A stretch of 64,000 bases of DNA. It comes from Caballeronia telluris. GTDB lineage: Bacteria > Pseudomonadota > Gammaproteobacteria > Burkholderiales > Burkholderiaceae. A program made the translations under genes and the position numbers. The stretch is from contig NZ_FCNZ02000003.1 of the NCBI RefSeq assembly GCF_001544495.1, positions 1 through 64,000 on the forward strand. Direction: 5' to 3'. This document shows, piece after piece, positions 16,649 to 24,250 of this stretch (its first letter is position 1; every line of letters starts with the position of its first letter). The notes under the pieces are model-generated. The model did not search any database. It worked only from the letters and a program-made list of their open reading frames with translations, and was not told where the DNA came from.

Positions 16649-18079
16649 TCAGGCCGCGGCAAGCTCGTCTCCTTCTCCGAAGCGGCCGAGGTATTCCTCG
16701 ATCTGCTTCGACGTTTTGGAGACGAACTCATTCAGCTTCTCGGCGAAGTGCGCCGCGTCGGGCGCTTCGATGTCGCATGTGATGCCCGTGCTCACGAGCG
16801 TCTGCACCTTCTGGTTTAATTGCTCCTTGGGCTTGCGCCGCGCGAACAGGCGCGGGAAGTCGTTGACGCGGTCATTCCTCTGAATGTCCCGCACCATCAA
16901 GTTGCGTTCCTCGAGATACACCTCGTCTTTGTACACGTTGCCGTCGAGCAGCCAGATCTGCAGGGCGACGAAGACCTTGTGCGGCTGCTTCGAGTCGTTG
17001 CGAATTTCGTACAGCACACGCGGCAACCGCTCATCCGACGGCTCGAAGATGCGCGGAAAGCGCTGCGCCCAGTCCGTGACGATGAAGCGCACGTACGAGT
17101 TGTCACTCTTGACCTTGCGGAGGCCGGGCGTACTGAGCGCCTTGTCGATCATCTTGGCCCGCGCCTCGAAGCCCAGATCGACATACTCCAGCAGCGGGTC
17201 GAGCAAGCGCTTGTTGCGCTCGTAGAGCACGATCCAGTCCGCCGGATGCGGCGCATTCTGGCTCGACGCCTTGATCGCTTCCTTCAGGCACCGCAGCGCC
17301 GTGGTGTGGTGGGTGGCGAGCTCGGAGAGCGCGCAGTTGACGAAGCCATCGGCATCGTCGGCGACGTCGCTCAGAATGTCGAGGTAGCTTGCGAGGAACG
17401 CGTGCTGCTGGTCGCCCAGTTGCGCTGATTCTCCCGATGCAGCGAGCACCGTGCGAAGCGGCTGCGCAACCGCCTTGCTCCATTGCGCGTTGATCCAGTC
17501 GTCGCCTTTGATATCTTGCTCGTCGATCGTCAGGTAGACGAGCAGCAACTCGCGGCCGGTTCGTTGCGCCCACAGTTGTAGCGGCACGCGATAGGCGTTG
17601 AGTTGTCCCTCGCCTTCGGTGGCACCGATCTTTGCTTCGATCGCGACGGCCCAGCCTTGTCCTTCTACGAGCACGTCGATGCGGCGCTTGCCGCGCTCGC
17701 TGTCGGCATTTGCGGGCACGTCGGAATATCGATCGTCGTCGAAGTCGGGAACGATGCGGTCGCCCTGCACCTTCTGCATCTGCAGCTCGGAATGCACGCG
17801 GACGATGGCGTCGTTGTCGGTTTCGTAGCGGAGCAGCGTGGTGTGATCGCTGGCCGCTTCGCACACGCTCTTCAGGAACCCGCGCAGGAAATGGTCGCCC
17901 AGGCCGTGATTCTCGCGGGGATCGAGCAACCACGCCAACGTCGTCGTATGGCGCAGTTCGCGCTTTTCTACCTTGAGGACGCGGAACGGGTTGAACGATT
18001 TCCAGCGTGCTCGCAGCCTGACGGCGAGCGGATCATGCAGCACATCGAGGAGGCTTTTGATATCAGCGAAATCGGGCAT
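16649..18079 (-). CDS. PD-(D/E)XK nuclease family protein, PDDEXK_4 type (476 aa)
   Basis: The N-terminal half contains the nuclease core: a conserved NPFRVLKVEKRELRHTTTLAWLL opening typical of PDDEXK_4 proteins, RRIDVLVEG with the metal-binding aspartate (about residue 135), then AIEAKIGATEG supplying E-x-K. The C-terminal half is helical and unrecognised. Such proteins are common in phage-defence islands and are thought to cut DNA. It stands between the AAA+ ATPase and the AddB-like gene on the same strand, 122 bp after the former, so it is the second gene of the module. Confidence 0.8.
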   Translation of the reverse strand: MPDFADIKSLLDVLHDPLAVRLRARWKSFNPFRVLKVEKRELRHTTTLAWLLDPRENHGLGDHFLRGFLKSVCEAASDHTTLLRYETDNDAIVRVHSELQMQKVQGDRIVPDFDDDRYSDVPANADSERGKRRIDVLVEGQGWAVAIEAKIGATEGEGQLNAYRVPLQLWAQRTGRELLLVYLTIDEQDIKGDDWINAQWSKAVAQPLRTVLAASGESAQLGDQQHAFLASYLDILSDVADDADGFVNCALSELATHHTTALRCLKEAIKASSQNAPHPADWIVLYERNKRLLDPLLEYVDLGFEARAKMIDKALSTPGLRKVKSDNSYVRFIVTDWAQRFPRIFEPSDERLPRVLYEIRNDSKQPHKVFVALQIWLLDGNVYKDEVYLEERNLMVRDIQRNDRVNDFPRLFARRKPKEQLNQKVQTLVSTGITCDIEAPDAAHFAEKLNEFVSKTSKQIEEYLGRFGEGDELAAA

Positions 18080-18201
18080 GGCGTTGTTGTGGTCTTCCGG
18101 AACCGTGGATCGTGGCGCGGGCTACGCCAGCTTGCGGGCGGCGAACGGCATGACACCGTCTCATGGCTATCGGCACAAAGGCCGCTTTCTTTAGCAGCAC
18201 G

Positions 18202-20358
18202 TCAGCGCAGAAAGCCGATCGGTGCCGATCCTCGCTGGCGGGAACTGCATTCGCTTTCGAGTGCCTCGGCAAACTCGAGCGCGCTTTTCAACGGGTGGAA
18301 CCGGTGGCGCCGGATCACGGCCGCGAAATCGCCCGGCGTCAGCGCGGCGAGGCGCGAAAGTACGCGATCGATCGCGGCATCCGGCGCTGCGAGCCCGAGC
18401 GCCTCGCAGCGTCGCGCGAAGAATGCCGCGGCCTGCGTGGGCTTCAGATAGCCGAAACGCAGCTTGGCGTCGAAGCGGCGCAACGCGGCTTCGTCGAGCG
18501 AACCCAACAGGTTGGTCGACATGACGAGCACGCCGTCGAAGTACTCGATCTGCGTGAGCATTTCGTTGACGGCCGTGACCTCCCAGCTGTGCTGGCTTGT
18601 GGCGCGCTCGCGCAGGAAGCTGTCGGCCTCGTCGATCAGTAGGAGCGCGCGTTCGCGCGCGGCTTCGCGAAACACGTGCGCGATATTCTGCTCGGTTTCG
18701 CCGACGTAGGGCGAAATCATGTCGGAGGCGCGGCGCAGCAACAGCGGGCATTGGATCTCTTGCGCGAGCCACGTCCCAAACGCGGTCTTGCCGGTTCCCG
18801 GCGGACCGTACAGGCAGAGGCGCGCCGAGCGCGTGCTCGCGATGTTTTGCGCGAGCACGGCGAGGTCGACGTCGACGCTTACAAGGCACGGGTCGAAGCC
18901 CCCCGTGACATCGGGCGCGCCGTGGAGTGCGAGCGGCGTATGGCCCTGCGCTTCCAGCGTGTCATTGACGATCCGCTCGAGCGCGTCGCCGAAGCTTTGC
19001 GGGGTCCAGTCGTCGGCGACGTGATGCAGTACTTGGGCGGCGCGCGCGACCACGCCGGGCGTGAGCGCCGGATGCGCCGACAAACGATGCAGGCTGGCTT
19101 CAGACACACGGTTCTCGCAGGCTCGGGAAATGATGCGGGTGCGTACGCGCGCCGGCGGCACGGGCAGGTTCAGCACCAGGTCGAAGCGGCGTACGAACGC
19201 GGGATCGATGCCCCCGACAGAATTCGAGAGCCAGAGCGTCGGCACGGGGTTTTCTTCTAGCGCGCGATTGAGCCAGGCCTTGTGCGCCTGCGCAACGCTA
19301 CGCTCGCCCGGCTCGCCACTGGTGAAGACGTCCTCGGCTTCGTCGAGCACCATCAGCGCGCGACGCTCGGCAAAAAAAGCCTGCGACGCACGAAATGCGC
19401 GCAGGCGCTGCGCGCCGGGCACAGCGTCGCCGTCGGCGTTCTCGCCCGTGACTTCATAAAGGCTCAATTGCATCGCGCGAGCCAGCACGCGCGTCAACTC
19501 CGTCTTGCCAGTGCCCGGCGCGCCATGCACGAGAATGTTCACGCCGCGCCGCTGCGTCAGCGAGGCGCGTTTGAGCCAGGCGCAAATCAAGCTGACCTGT
19601 TGCTCCACGTGAGAGAAATCGGTGAGCGTCAGCGTGGGCGGCGAGGCGAGCGCGACCAGCCCGCGCAGGAGTTCGAGCGTATCGACCGCGTCCGACACGA
19701 TGCGATCGGCGAATTCGCTTGAAAGCAGGTCGAGTTTCGCCGCGAGCGTCCAGCGCTGCTTGCGATCGACGTTCAGCAGGCCCGAGCGCGCGAGCGTGCC
19801 TTGAGGCGAAAGCGCGCGGCGCACCGCCTGTTCGTCTATGCCGAGCACGGCACCCAATGCGTAATAAAGGCCGGCCGACGTCAGTTCGCCGATCCAGTCG
19901 CTCAGCTTGTCGAGAACTCGATCGGTATGCACGAGCACCGCGAACATCAGGATGCGAGACTCGACGTCCGTGAGGCCGACCAGCGCCTGGAGCTTGCCGA
20001 TGTTCTGCGCAACGACCGCCGGCGCGTTCGCAGCCAACGGATTGGTTTCGACTGCGGCGAGGCGTTCCTTCAGGAGCGTGCGCGCGGACCGCGTGTCGAA
20101 CAGGCGATCGGTGGCCTCGGTCGCATCGTCTTCCTCGATGTCGAATTCCACAGTGAGGGCGCGCGGCGCGCCGGGCAGTCGCAGGTCCGGCAGCGCGAGC
20201 GCCTGGGAGATCAGATCGCTGGCCCAGCCGCTCGGCTTGATCAAGTATCGGTGCAATTCCAAGTTCACAAGGAACCGCAGCGACCAGAGTTCGACGACAG
20301 GCTCCACGTTGCTGATTCCATCAGGTGAGGACTCCGGGAGGAGAAAGCGATGCGTCAT
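18202..20358 (-). CDS. Double AAA+ ATPase (718 aa)
   Basis: Two AAA+ modules are visible. The first has Walker A HGAPGTGKTELTR (about residue 275) and Walker B LMVLDEAEDVF (about 335). The second has YGPPGTGKTAFGTW (about 515), LLLIDEADSFL (about 575) and an arginine-finger-like AALRRFDAKL. The N-terminal 240 residues are a helical region probably used for partner binding. The second module is of the SpoVK/ClpX-like unfoldase kind. It is the first gene of the operon, and the palindrome with a CATACT box lies 37-68 bp upstream. In this setting it may sense phage or remodel the nuclease complex; that is inference. Confidence 0.85.
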   Translation of the reverse strand: MTHRFLLPESSPDGISNVEPVVELWSLRFLVNLELHRYLIKPSGWASDLISQALALPDLRLPGAPRALTVEFDIEEDDATEATDRLFDTRSARTLLKERLAAVETNPLAANAPAVVAQNIGKLQALVGLTDVESRILMFAVLVHTDRVLDKLSDWIGELTSAGLYYALGAVLGIDEQAVRRALSPQGTLARSGLLNVDRKQRWTLAAKLDLLSSEFADRIVSDAVDTLELLRGLVALASPPTLTLTDFSHVEQQVSLICAWLKRASLTQRRGVNILVHGAPGTGKTELTRVLARAMQLSLYEVTGENADGDAVPGAQRLRAFRASQAFFAERRALMVLDEAEDVFTSGEPGERSVAQAHKAWLNRALEENPVPTLWLSNSVGGIDPAFVRRFDLVLNLPVPPARVRTRIISRACENRVSEASLHRLSAHPALTPGVVARAAQVLHHVADDWTPQSFGDALERIVNDTLEAQGHTPLALHGAPDVTGGFDPCLVSVDVDLAVLAQNIASTRSARLCLYGPPGTGKTAFGTWLAQEIQCPLLLRRASDMISPYVGETEQNIAHVFREAARERALLLIDEADSFLRERATSQHSWEVTAVNEMLTQIEYFDGVLVMSTNLLGSLDEAALRRFDAKLRFGYLKPTQAAAFFARRCEALGLAAPDAAIDRVLSRLAALTPGDFAAVIRRHRFHPLKSALEFAEALESECSSRQRGSAPIGFLR

Positions 20359-20394
20359 GGGCGGGTTGGGATCTCCGGCAATTCAGACGTATCA

Positions 20395-20426
20395 AGTATG
20401 AGCGTACATCAGGACATTTCGTGTCC
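20395..20426 (-). promoter_or_regulatory. Operator palindrome with -10-like box (site 4), AAA+ operon promoter
   Basis: GGACA-TTTCG-TGTCC at 20412-20426. On the minus strand CATACT (20395-20400) follows after 11 nt. The first gene starts at 20358. Confidence 0.7.
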
Positions 20427-20465
20427 CGATTCCGGTCGCGATGCCTTGCGCGCGGGCAAACCAGA

Positions 20466-20918
20466 TCAGCACGGTGCGCGCTCAAGCCGTGTGCGTGCCT
20501 CATTGTGATTGCGTGCGCCCCAGGCACTGATCTGGTTGAGCGCATAGGCATACTCGCGAGCGAAGAACCAGCGCGTGCGGCTGAGTTCCCACGAGTAGCC
20601 GAAGCAATCGTGACTGTCGACGATGAAATACGGTTGCCGTGCCTGCACGAGAAAACCGATTTCGAGCTTCCACACGACCTTCGCGAGCCAATGCTCAAGG
20701 TCGTCGAACGTGGCGGCCTGTTCGATATGGCGGAAATTCAATCCGCCTGCTACCAATGCTTCGCGCACTTGATCGAAGTCATTCTGTAGCAGGTCGCGAG
20801 CTGGGCCAAAAAAAACGTCGTCGCAGAGCGATGCGTCGATATGAACGATATGTTCGACTCGCAAGGCGTGCACGAAGAAGCGCCGATGGATCGATGGCTC
20901 AGCCGAGGTGCGCGGCAT
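20466..20918 (-). CDS. Hypothetical protein (150 aa), third gene of a small operon
   Basis: The start at 20918 has a perfect AAGGAGAT with a 5-nt spacing. The product (MPRTSAEPSIHRRFFVHALR...) has an aromatic- and histidine-rich mixed alpha/beta character (ARQPYFIVDSHDCFGYSWEL) and no membrane segment. I do not recognise it. It overlaps the end of the preceding gene by 20 bp, so the three genes 21725 to 20466 form one unit under a shared palindrome promoter, and its downstream end faces the AAA+ operon promoter. Confidence 0.65.
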   Translation of the reverse strand: MPRTSAEPSIHRRFFVHALRVEHIVHIDASLCDDVFFGPARDLLQNDFDQVREALVAGGLNFRHIEQAATFDDLEHWLAKVVWKLEIGFLVQARQPYFIVDSHDCFGYSWELSRTRWFFAREYAYALNQISAWGARNHNEARTRLERAPC

Positions 20919-21219
20919 GGAGATCTCCTTTCAATTGAGGATGTCGTGATGTTTGACGCGGTTCGTTTGCGGCCTGCGTGGCGCGATCGAGTCGTTTCCG
21001 CAGCGTGTGCAGCCGGCGGAGTTGCGCGGGCATGACACCAGGCGTTGCCTCGACCTGCTGAATACGCGAACGCCAATAGGTCGGCCCAAAAATCGCGAGG
21101 GCGTTAGCGTTGGCCATGACTCGCTCGAGATGCAAGATCGCGGCATCAAGGTTGCGAATCGTGTACGGGCTGATGCCACGCGCTGACGTCGCGTTCCTCT
21201 TTGCAGGATTAGTTGTCAT
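20899..21219 (-). CDS. Hypothetical protein (106 aa), second gene of a small operon
   Basis: The ATG at 21219 overlaps the previous stop in ATGA. The product begins MTTNPAKRNATSARGISPYT and contains a helical middle (NLDAAILHLERVMANANALA) and a basic C-terminus, so it may bind nucleic acid. No family recognised. Overlaps on both sides indicate coupled translation with its neighbours. Confidence 0.6.
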   Translation of the reverse strand: MTTNPAKRNATSARGISPYTIRNLDAAILHLERVMANANALAIFGPTYWRSRIQQVEATPGVMPAQLRRLHTLRKRLDRATQAANEPRQTSRHPQLKGDLHAAHLG

Positions 21220-21725
21220 TGCCGGCATGACGCTTCGCGACGATCCATCAGTCGATGACCATGCGACATTTCGACGGAGATCTCGCCGATTCGAACCAGA
21301 GCGTCCCAGTTGCGTTGAGCGCCGTGTTCGTAAAGAGCGCGGAACAGGTGGCACAGACGCATGTCTGGCATCGAACGGGACGTTTGATCGTGAAGGTCGT
21401 TGCCTGTGTCGAAATGCTCGGCCGTGTCCGCATTCAGGATGGCACGGCCATCGAGCCTCGCAACGATGTTGTGGCTATCACGGTCGAAGTGCGGATCGCA
21501 CTCGCGCAGGGCGCAACATACTTCAACGCGAAGGTCTGAATCATGTGACGCATGCTCGCCGACTTTCGAGGCTCGCTCGACAAACGGTTCGTCGCGCAGT
21601 CGCGCGGCGTTGCAGCGAATCCAATATTCGGCCTTTGAAAGACCGTTGTTGAGCATTCGAATATCCACGAGTTCGCTAACGGACAAGTCGGCAAGACGTC
21701 GGTGGCCATATGGCGAAGCGGTCAT
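21216..21725 (-). CDS. Hypothetical protein (169 aa), first gene of a small operon
   Basis: The ATG at 21725 follows AGGGGAG. The product begins MTASPYGHRRLADLSVSELV and is rich in H, D and R (DPHFDRDSHNIVARLDGRAI), without membrane segments. I recognise no family. The palindrome at 21772-21786 is 47 bp upstream, the same distance range as at the other regulated genes, so the operon of three unknown genes belongs to the island regulon. Confidence 0.6.
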   Translation of the reverse strand: MTASPYGHRRLADLSVSELVDIRMLNNGLSKAEYWIRCNAARLRDEPFVERASKVGEHASHDSDLRVEVCCALRECDPHFDRDSHNIVARLDGRAILNADTAEHFDTGNDLHDQTSRSMPDMRLCHLFRALYEHGAQRNWDALVRIGEISVEMSHGHRLMDRREASCRQ

Positions 21726-21771
21726 GCGCTCCCCTTTGTAGCGGTGATGACGCAATGGTGAGAGAGGGTTG

Positions 21772-21786
21772 GGACAGACCGTGTCC
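21772..21786 (-). promoter_or_regulatory. Operator palindrome (site 5)
   Basis: GGACA-GACCG-TGTCC, 47 bp upstream of the gene starting at 21725. The hexamer 11 nt downstream on the minus strand (CACCAT) is a weak -10. Its centre is 55 bp from that of site 6, which faces the other way. Confidence 0.65.
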
Positions 21787-21825
21787 TGACGCGTTCAGGC
21801 AAACAGCTTCGATCTTCGAGCGCAT

Positions 21826-21858
21826 GGGACACGCTTTGTCCCGATACGTGCTCATACT
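21826..21858 (+). promoter_or_regulatory. Operator palindrome with -10-like box (site 6)
   Basis: GGGACA-CGCTT-TGTCCC at 21826-21842 is perfect over 17 bp, and CATACT at 21853-21858 follows TGTCC by 11 nt. The spacer resembles that of site 4 (GAT..ACG..CTCATACT). It would drive the plus-strand gene near 21934. Confidence 0.7.
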
Positions 21859-21933
21859 GGCTTCGCGTCAGGGTCCGGTCGCTGGCTATAAGAAGCGCTT
21901 GCGCTATCACCACAATCTTGCGAGGCAGAACAG

Positions 21934-22305
21934 ATGGCACTCTAATATTTGCGCGACGATGCGCTCTGCGCTGCGCTCGAATACTGCGGCATCCAGGCGA
22001 ACGTCGAGTCGCGGGAACGGCACGCGCTGATACATGGTCGGCGACTGTCGATCCACTTCACCGACGGCACGCAGGTAAGCGTAGTTACAGACGAGGGCAT
22101 GTCGTACTGGACCGTGCCTCAGGCGCTGATGCGTCAGAGCGTGGTCGGCTTCGACATGGACGGTGTGTCGGCCGGGCAGCTCGGCGAAACGCTTGCCGAG
22201 ATTCGCATCAGCGTCGCAGGAAGCGACTTGCCAACGCTCATCTCGACCGACCGAACCACACAGACGAGTGGCACCGAACCGAGTGAACTGGTCGACGCGG
22301 GCTAA
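21934..22305 (+). pseudogene. Small hypothetical protein with TAA at codon 4, or TTG start at 21949
   Basis: ATG 21934 has GAGGCAG upstream, but the frame reads M-A-L-stop-Y-L-R-D-D-A-L; the TAA at 21943-21945 could be a C-to-T change from CAA. The remaining frame can start at TTG 21949 and gives 118 residues (MRDDALCAALEYCGIQANVE...), with a beta-rich stretch (SIHFTDGTQVSVVTDEGMSY). No family recognised. Either a freshly broken gene, a reinitiation arrangement, or a TTG-start gene. It has a palindrome promoter (21826-21858) and a good terminator at 22316. Confidence 0.55.
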
Positions 22306-22315
22306 GGCGCGAATT

Positions 22316-22350
22316 CGCCCGCCCCCGCTCCCCGGCGGGCGTTGTTTTTT
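22316..22350 (+). terminator. Intrinsic terminator
   Basis: CGCCCGCC (22316-22323) pairs with GGCGGGCG (22334-22341), followed by TTGTTTTTT. It lies 11 nt past the stop at 22305. Confidence 0.8.
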
Positions 22351-22496
22351 ATACTCGCAAGGACCGCCGTACCAAAGTGCGGCTTCCGGGTGCGGGGGAT
22401 CGCTGTCATCGGCGTTGTGAAACCGCGGTCTAAAGAATTTCGAAAATGTGCCGTTAAGGCAGGCTTGACCAGTTTTACCCCGAGTCCACTTCCGAC

Positions 22497-23514
22497 ATGC
22501 TGGATCGAGAAATCATGCAGGTCTTGCCCGACGCTGCCAAGGGCGAGGAGCCAATTTCCACTCCCGACGTACATCGCAAGCTCAGCGTCATGCTGCTCGA
22601 TGCGCCGGTTGTGAAGACCGTGCAGCGACGGCTCGAAGAGATGCTCAGAGATTCGCTTGTTGTCATGGAGCAGCGCGGGAGGGCCAAGTATTGGCTCAAG
22701 GTCGCAGGAGCGAGCGGCCTCGCAGCGAAGGCTGCCGGCAGCATGACACACGACGAGGCGCTGGCGCTCCAGACGTTGCGTCGTTTTTCGACTTGGCGTA
22801 TTCCGAAGTTGGTAGCGGACACGTTAGCCCCGCTGTTCGATGTGGCCGGCAAGCGGCTGGCTGCTGTCAATAGCGAGCATGAGCGGCGCTACCGCAAATG
22901 GATCGACAAGATCGAGGTAGAGGTCGGCAGCTTCACGCTGCAATATCCGGTGGTCGATTCCGACGTCTTCGCTGAAGTTTCGCAAGCGGTCTTTTACGAG
23001 CAGCAGCTTGAAATCGTTTACCAGCCACGCACGAAGGTCGATAACACCGATGCAAAGGTCGTCCACCCGCTTGGGGTTGGTTGAGGTGGGCGGGCTGGTT
23101 TATCTCGTGGCGGCGATGCCTCGCCATCCGAACCCGGCGATGTACCGGCTCGATCGTCTCCTGCGCGCCACCATCTTGCCCGAGTCGTTTGCATATCCGC
23201 GCGGGTTCAGGCTCTCGGAGTATGTACGGGAACAGCGTCAGTTCGACTTTATGGTCGAAGGTGTGGTTCATCTGAGGCTGCGGTTCACGAACGGCGCAGG
23301 CCATCATTTGCTGGAAGCGCCGCTGTCCGAGGATCAGCAGATCAGTCAGAGCGGCGACACACGTGAGGTGCACGGCACGGTGCTGTTGAGCCAGCGCTTA
23401 CGGTGGTGGTTACGGGCATTTGGGCCGAACGTCGAGGTATTGGCGCCGGAGGGGCTGCGCTCCGAGTTGGCAGCAGAAGCGAGGGCACTGGCTGGGATTT
23501 ACGAAGGCGGGTGA
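22497..23514 (+). pseudogene. WYL-domain transcription factor copy 2, frameshifted
   Basis: From ATG 22497 the product (MLDREIMQVLPDAAKGEEPI...) parallels WYL copy 1 throughout: winged helix, then KAAGSMTHDEALALQTLRRF, then the WYL strand YQPRTKVDNTDAKVVHPLG. There a run of four G (CTTGGGGTTGG, about 23069-23079) has one G too many. The next frame resumes with LGLVEVGGLVYLVAAM...YRLDRL and the WCX end RLRWWLRAFGPNVEVLAP, stopping at 23514. Removing one G gives a full-length protein of about 338 residues. It directly precedes the Eleos-like genes, so it was or is their local regulator. Decay and base-calling error cannot be told apart from this sequence alone. Confidence 0.85.
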
Positions 23515-23609
23515 GATTATGAAAAGCGCAGTGCCGATGCATGAACTGATTGCAGAGTATGTGAAGCAACGCCGTCGCGCGGCTAGATCGGTATTTCTCG
23601 AGGGCGTTT

Positions 23610-23641
23610 GGACATGATTTGTCTGAAGGTGCGGTTAAGTT
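23610..23641 (+). promoter_or_regulatory. Operator palindrome, imperfect (site 7), Eleos-region promoter
   Basis: GGACA-TGATT-TGTCT at 23610-23624 has one mismatch. TAAGTT (23636-23641) follows after 11 nt. The next start codon is 23693. Confidence 0.55.
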
Positions 23642-23692
23642 GATAGGGCGGCCTATCGATGCCGTCCTTTTACACCTCTCTCAGGAGAAAAC

Positions 23693-23827
23693 ATGTTCAC
23701 GAATTGCAATTCCTCCCCGCTGCAACATCTGGCCGCGTTTGCGATTGTCTTCGTTGCAGCCGTGATGGGAACTGTAGCCGTAGGAGCGTATGTCGATTCG
23801 GTAACGAGCGATGCGCAACGCGGATGA
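23693..23827 (+). CDS. 44-aa single-pass membrane protein
   Basis: ATG 23693 follows AGGAG (23683-23687) at good spacing. The product is MFTNCNSSPLQHLAAFAIVF with a hydrophobic helix spanning about residues 13-33 (AAFAIVFVAAVMGTVAVGAY) and a short polar tail. It is the first gene after the palindrome promoter at 23610 and is followed by a zinc-ribbon gene and the dynamin-like pair, so it may be a membrane partner of those GTPases. No family known to me. Confidence 0.55.
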   Translation: MFTNCNSSPLQHLAAFAIVFVAAVMGTVAVGAYVDSVTSDAQRG

Positions 23828-23899
23828 ATGACTTGTGTCGGGTAGCTGGTGAGCTTGAGGTCGCCCGCTACACATAACAAACAAACTACCAGAAGTGAT

Positions 23900-24106
23900 A
23901 TGACAGTACGCCCAGCGCCCTTTACGTTGGAATGTAATCAGTGCGGTTGGAAACATACGTTTGCCCCGCGTAGCGATGTCCTGATGCCGAACGCGGATAT
24001 TCGTTCGCGTTGCCCGCGATGTGGCGCGTCTACATTGATTCGGTCACAGCCGAATTTGATCGAACGGATTTCCGCCCAATTCAAGCAGGTTTTGCAGCGC
24101 AAGTGA
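23900..24106 (+). CDS. Small zinc-ribbon protein (68 aa)
   Basis: The product begins MTVRPAPFTLECNQCGWKHT. It holds two C-x2-C pairs (ECNQCGW at about residue 11, RCPRCGA at about 42), typical of a zinc ribbon, and a basic C-terminal helix. Such small proteins often bind nucleic acid or act as adaptors. It lies between the 44-residue membrane protein and leoBC on the same strand. The start ATG 23900 is preferred because the zinc ribbon then starts near the N-terminus. Confidence 0.6.
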   Translation: MTVRPAPFTLECNQCGWKHTFAPRSDVLMPNADIRSRCPRCGASTLIRSQPNLIERISAQFKQVLQRK

Positions 24107-24250
24107 TTGCAGCACAACGCACATGGGAATGGTTTGCCAGACCGTGAGCGAGTTAAGGCATGACCCGTGCAGTGAGCATCCGTCGTGTCAGTTCGATCAA
24201 TTTTTAAGAACTTCATGGCAGGTTTTCTATGTCTATCGAGTTGGGGCGAT

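Noticed and set aside
10529-20358. BREX, DISARM, Zorya or Gabija assignment for the four-gene module
   Set aside because: No methyltransferase, PglZ, DUF1998, MotA-like or OLD-family protein is present; the composition does not match.
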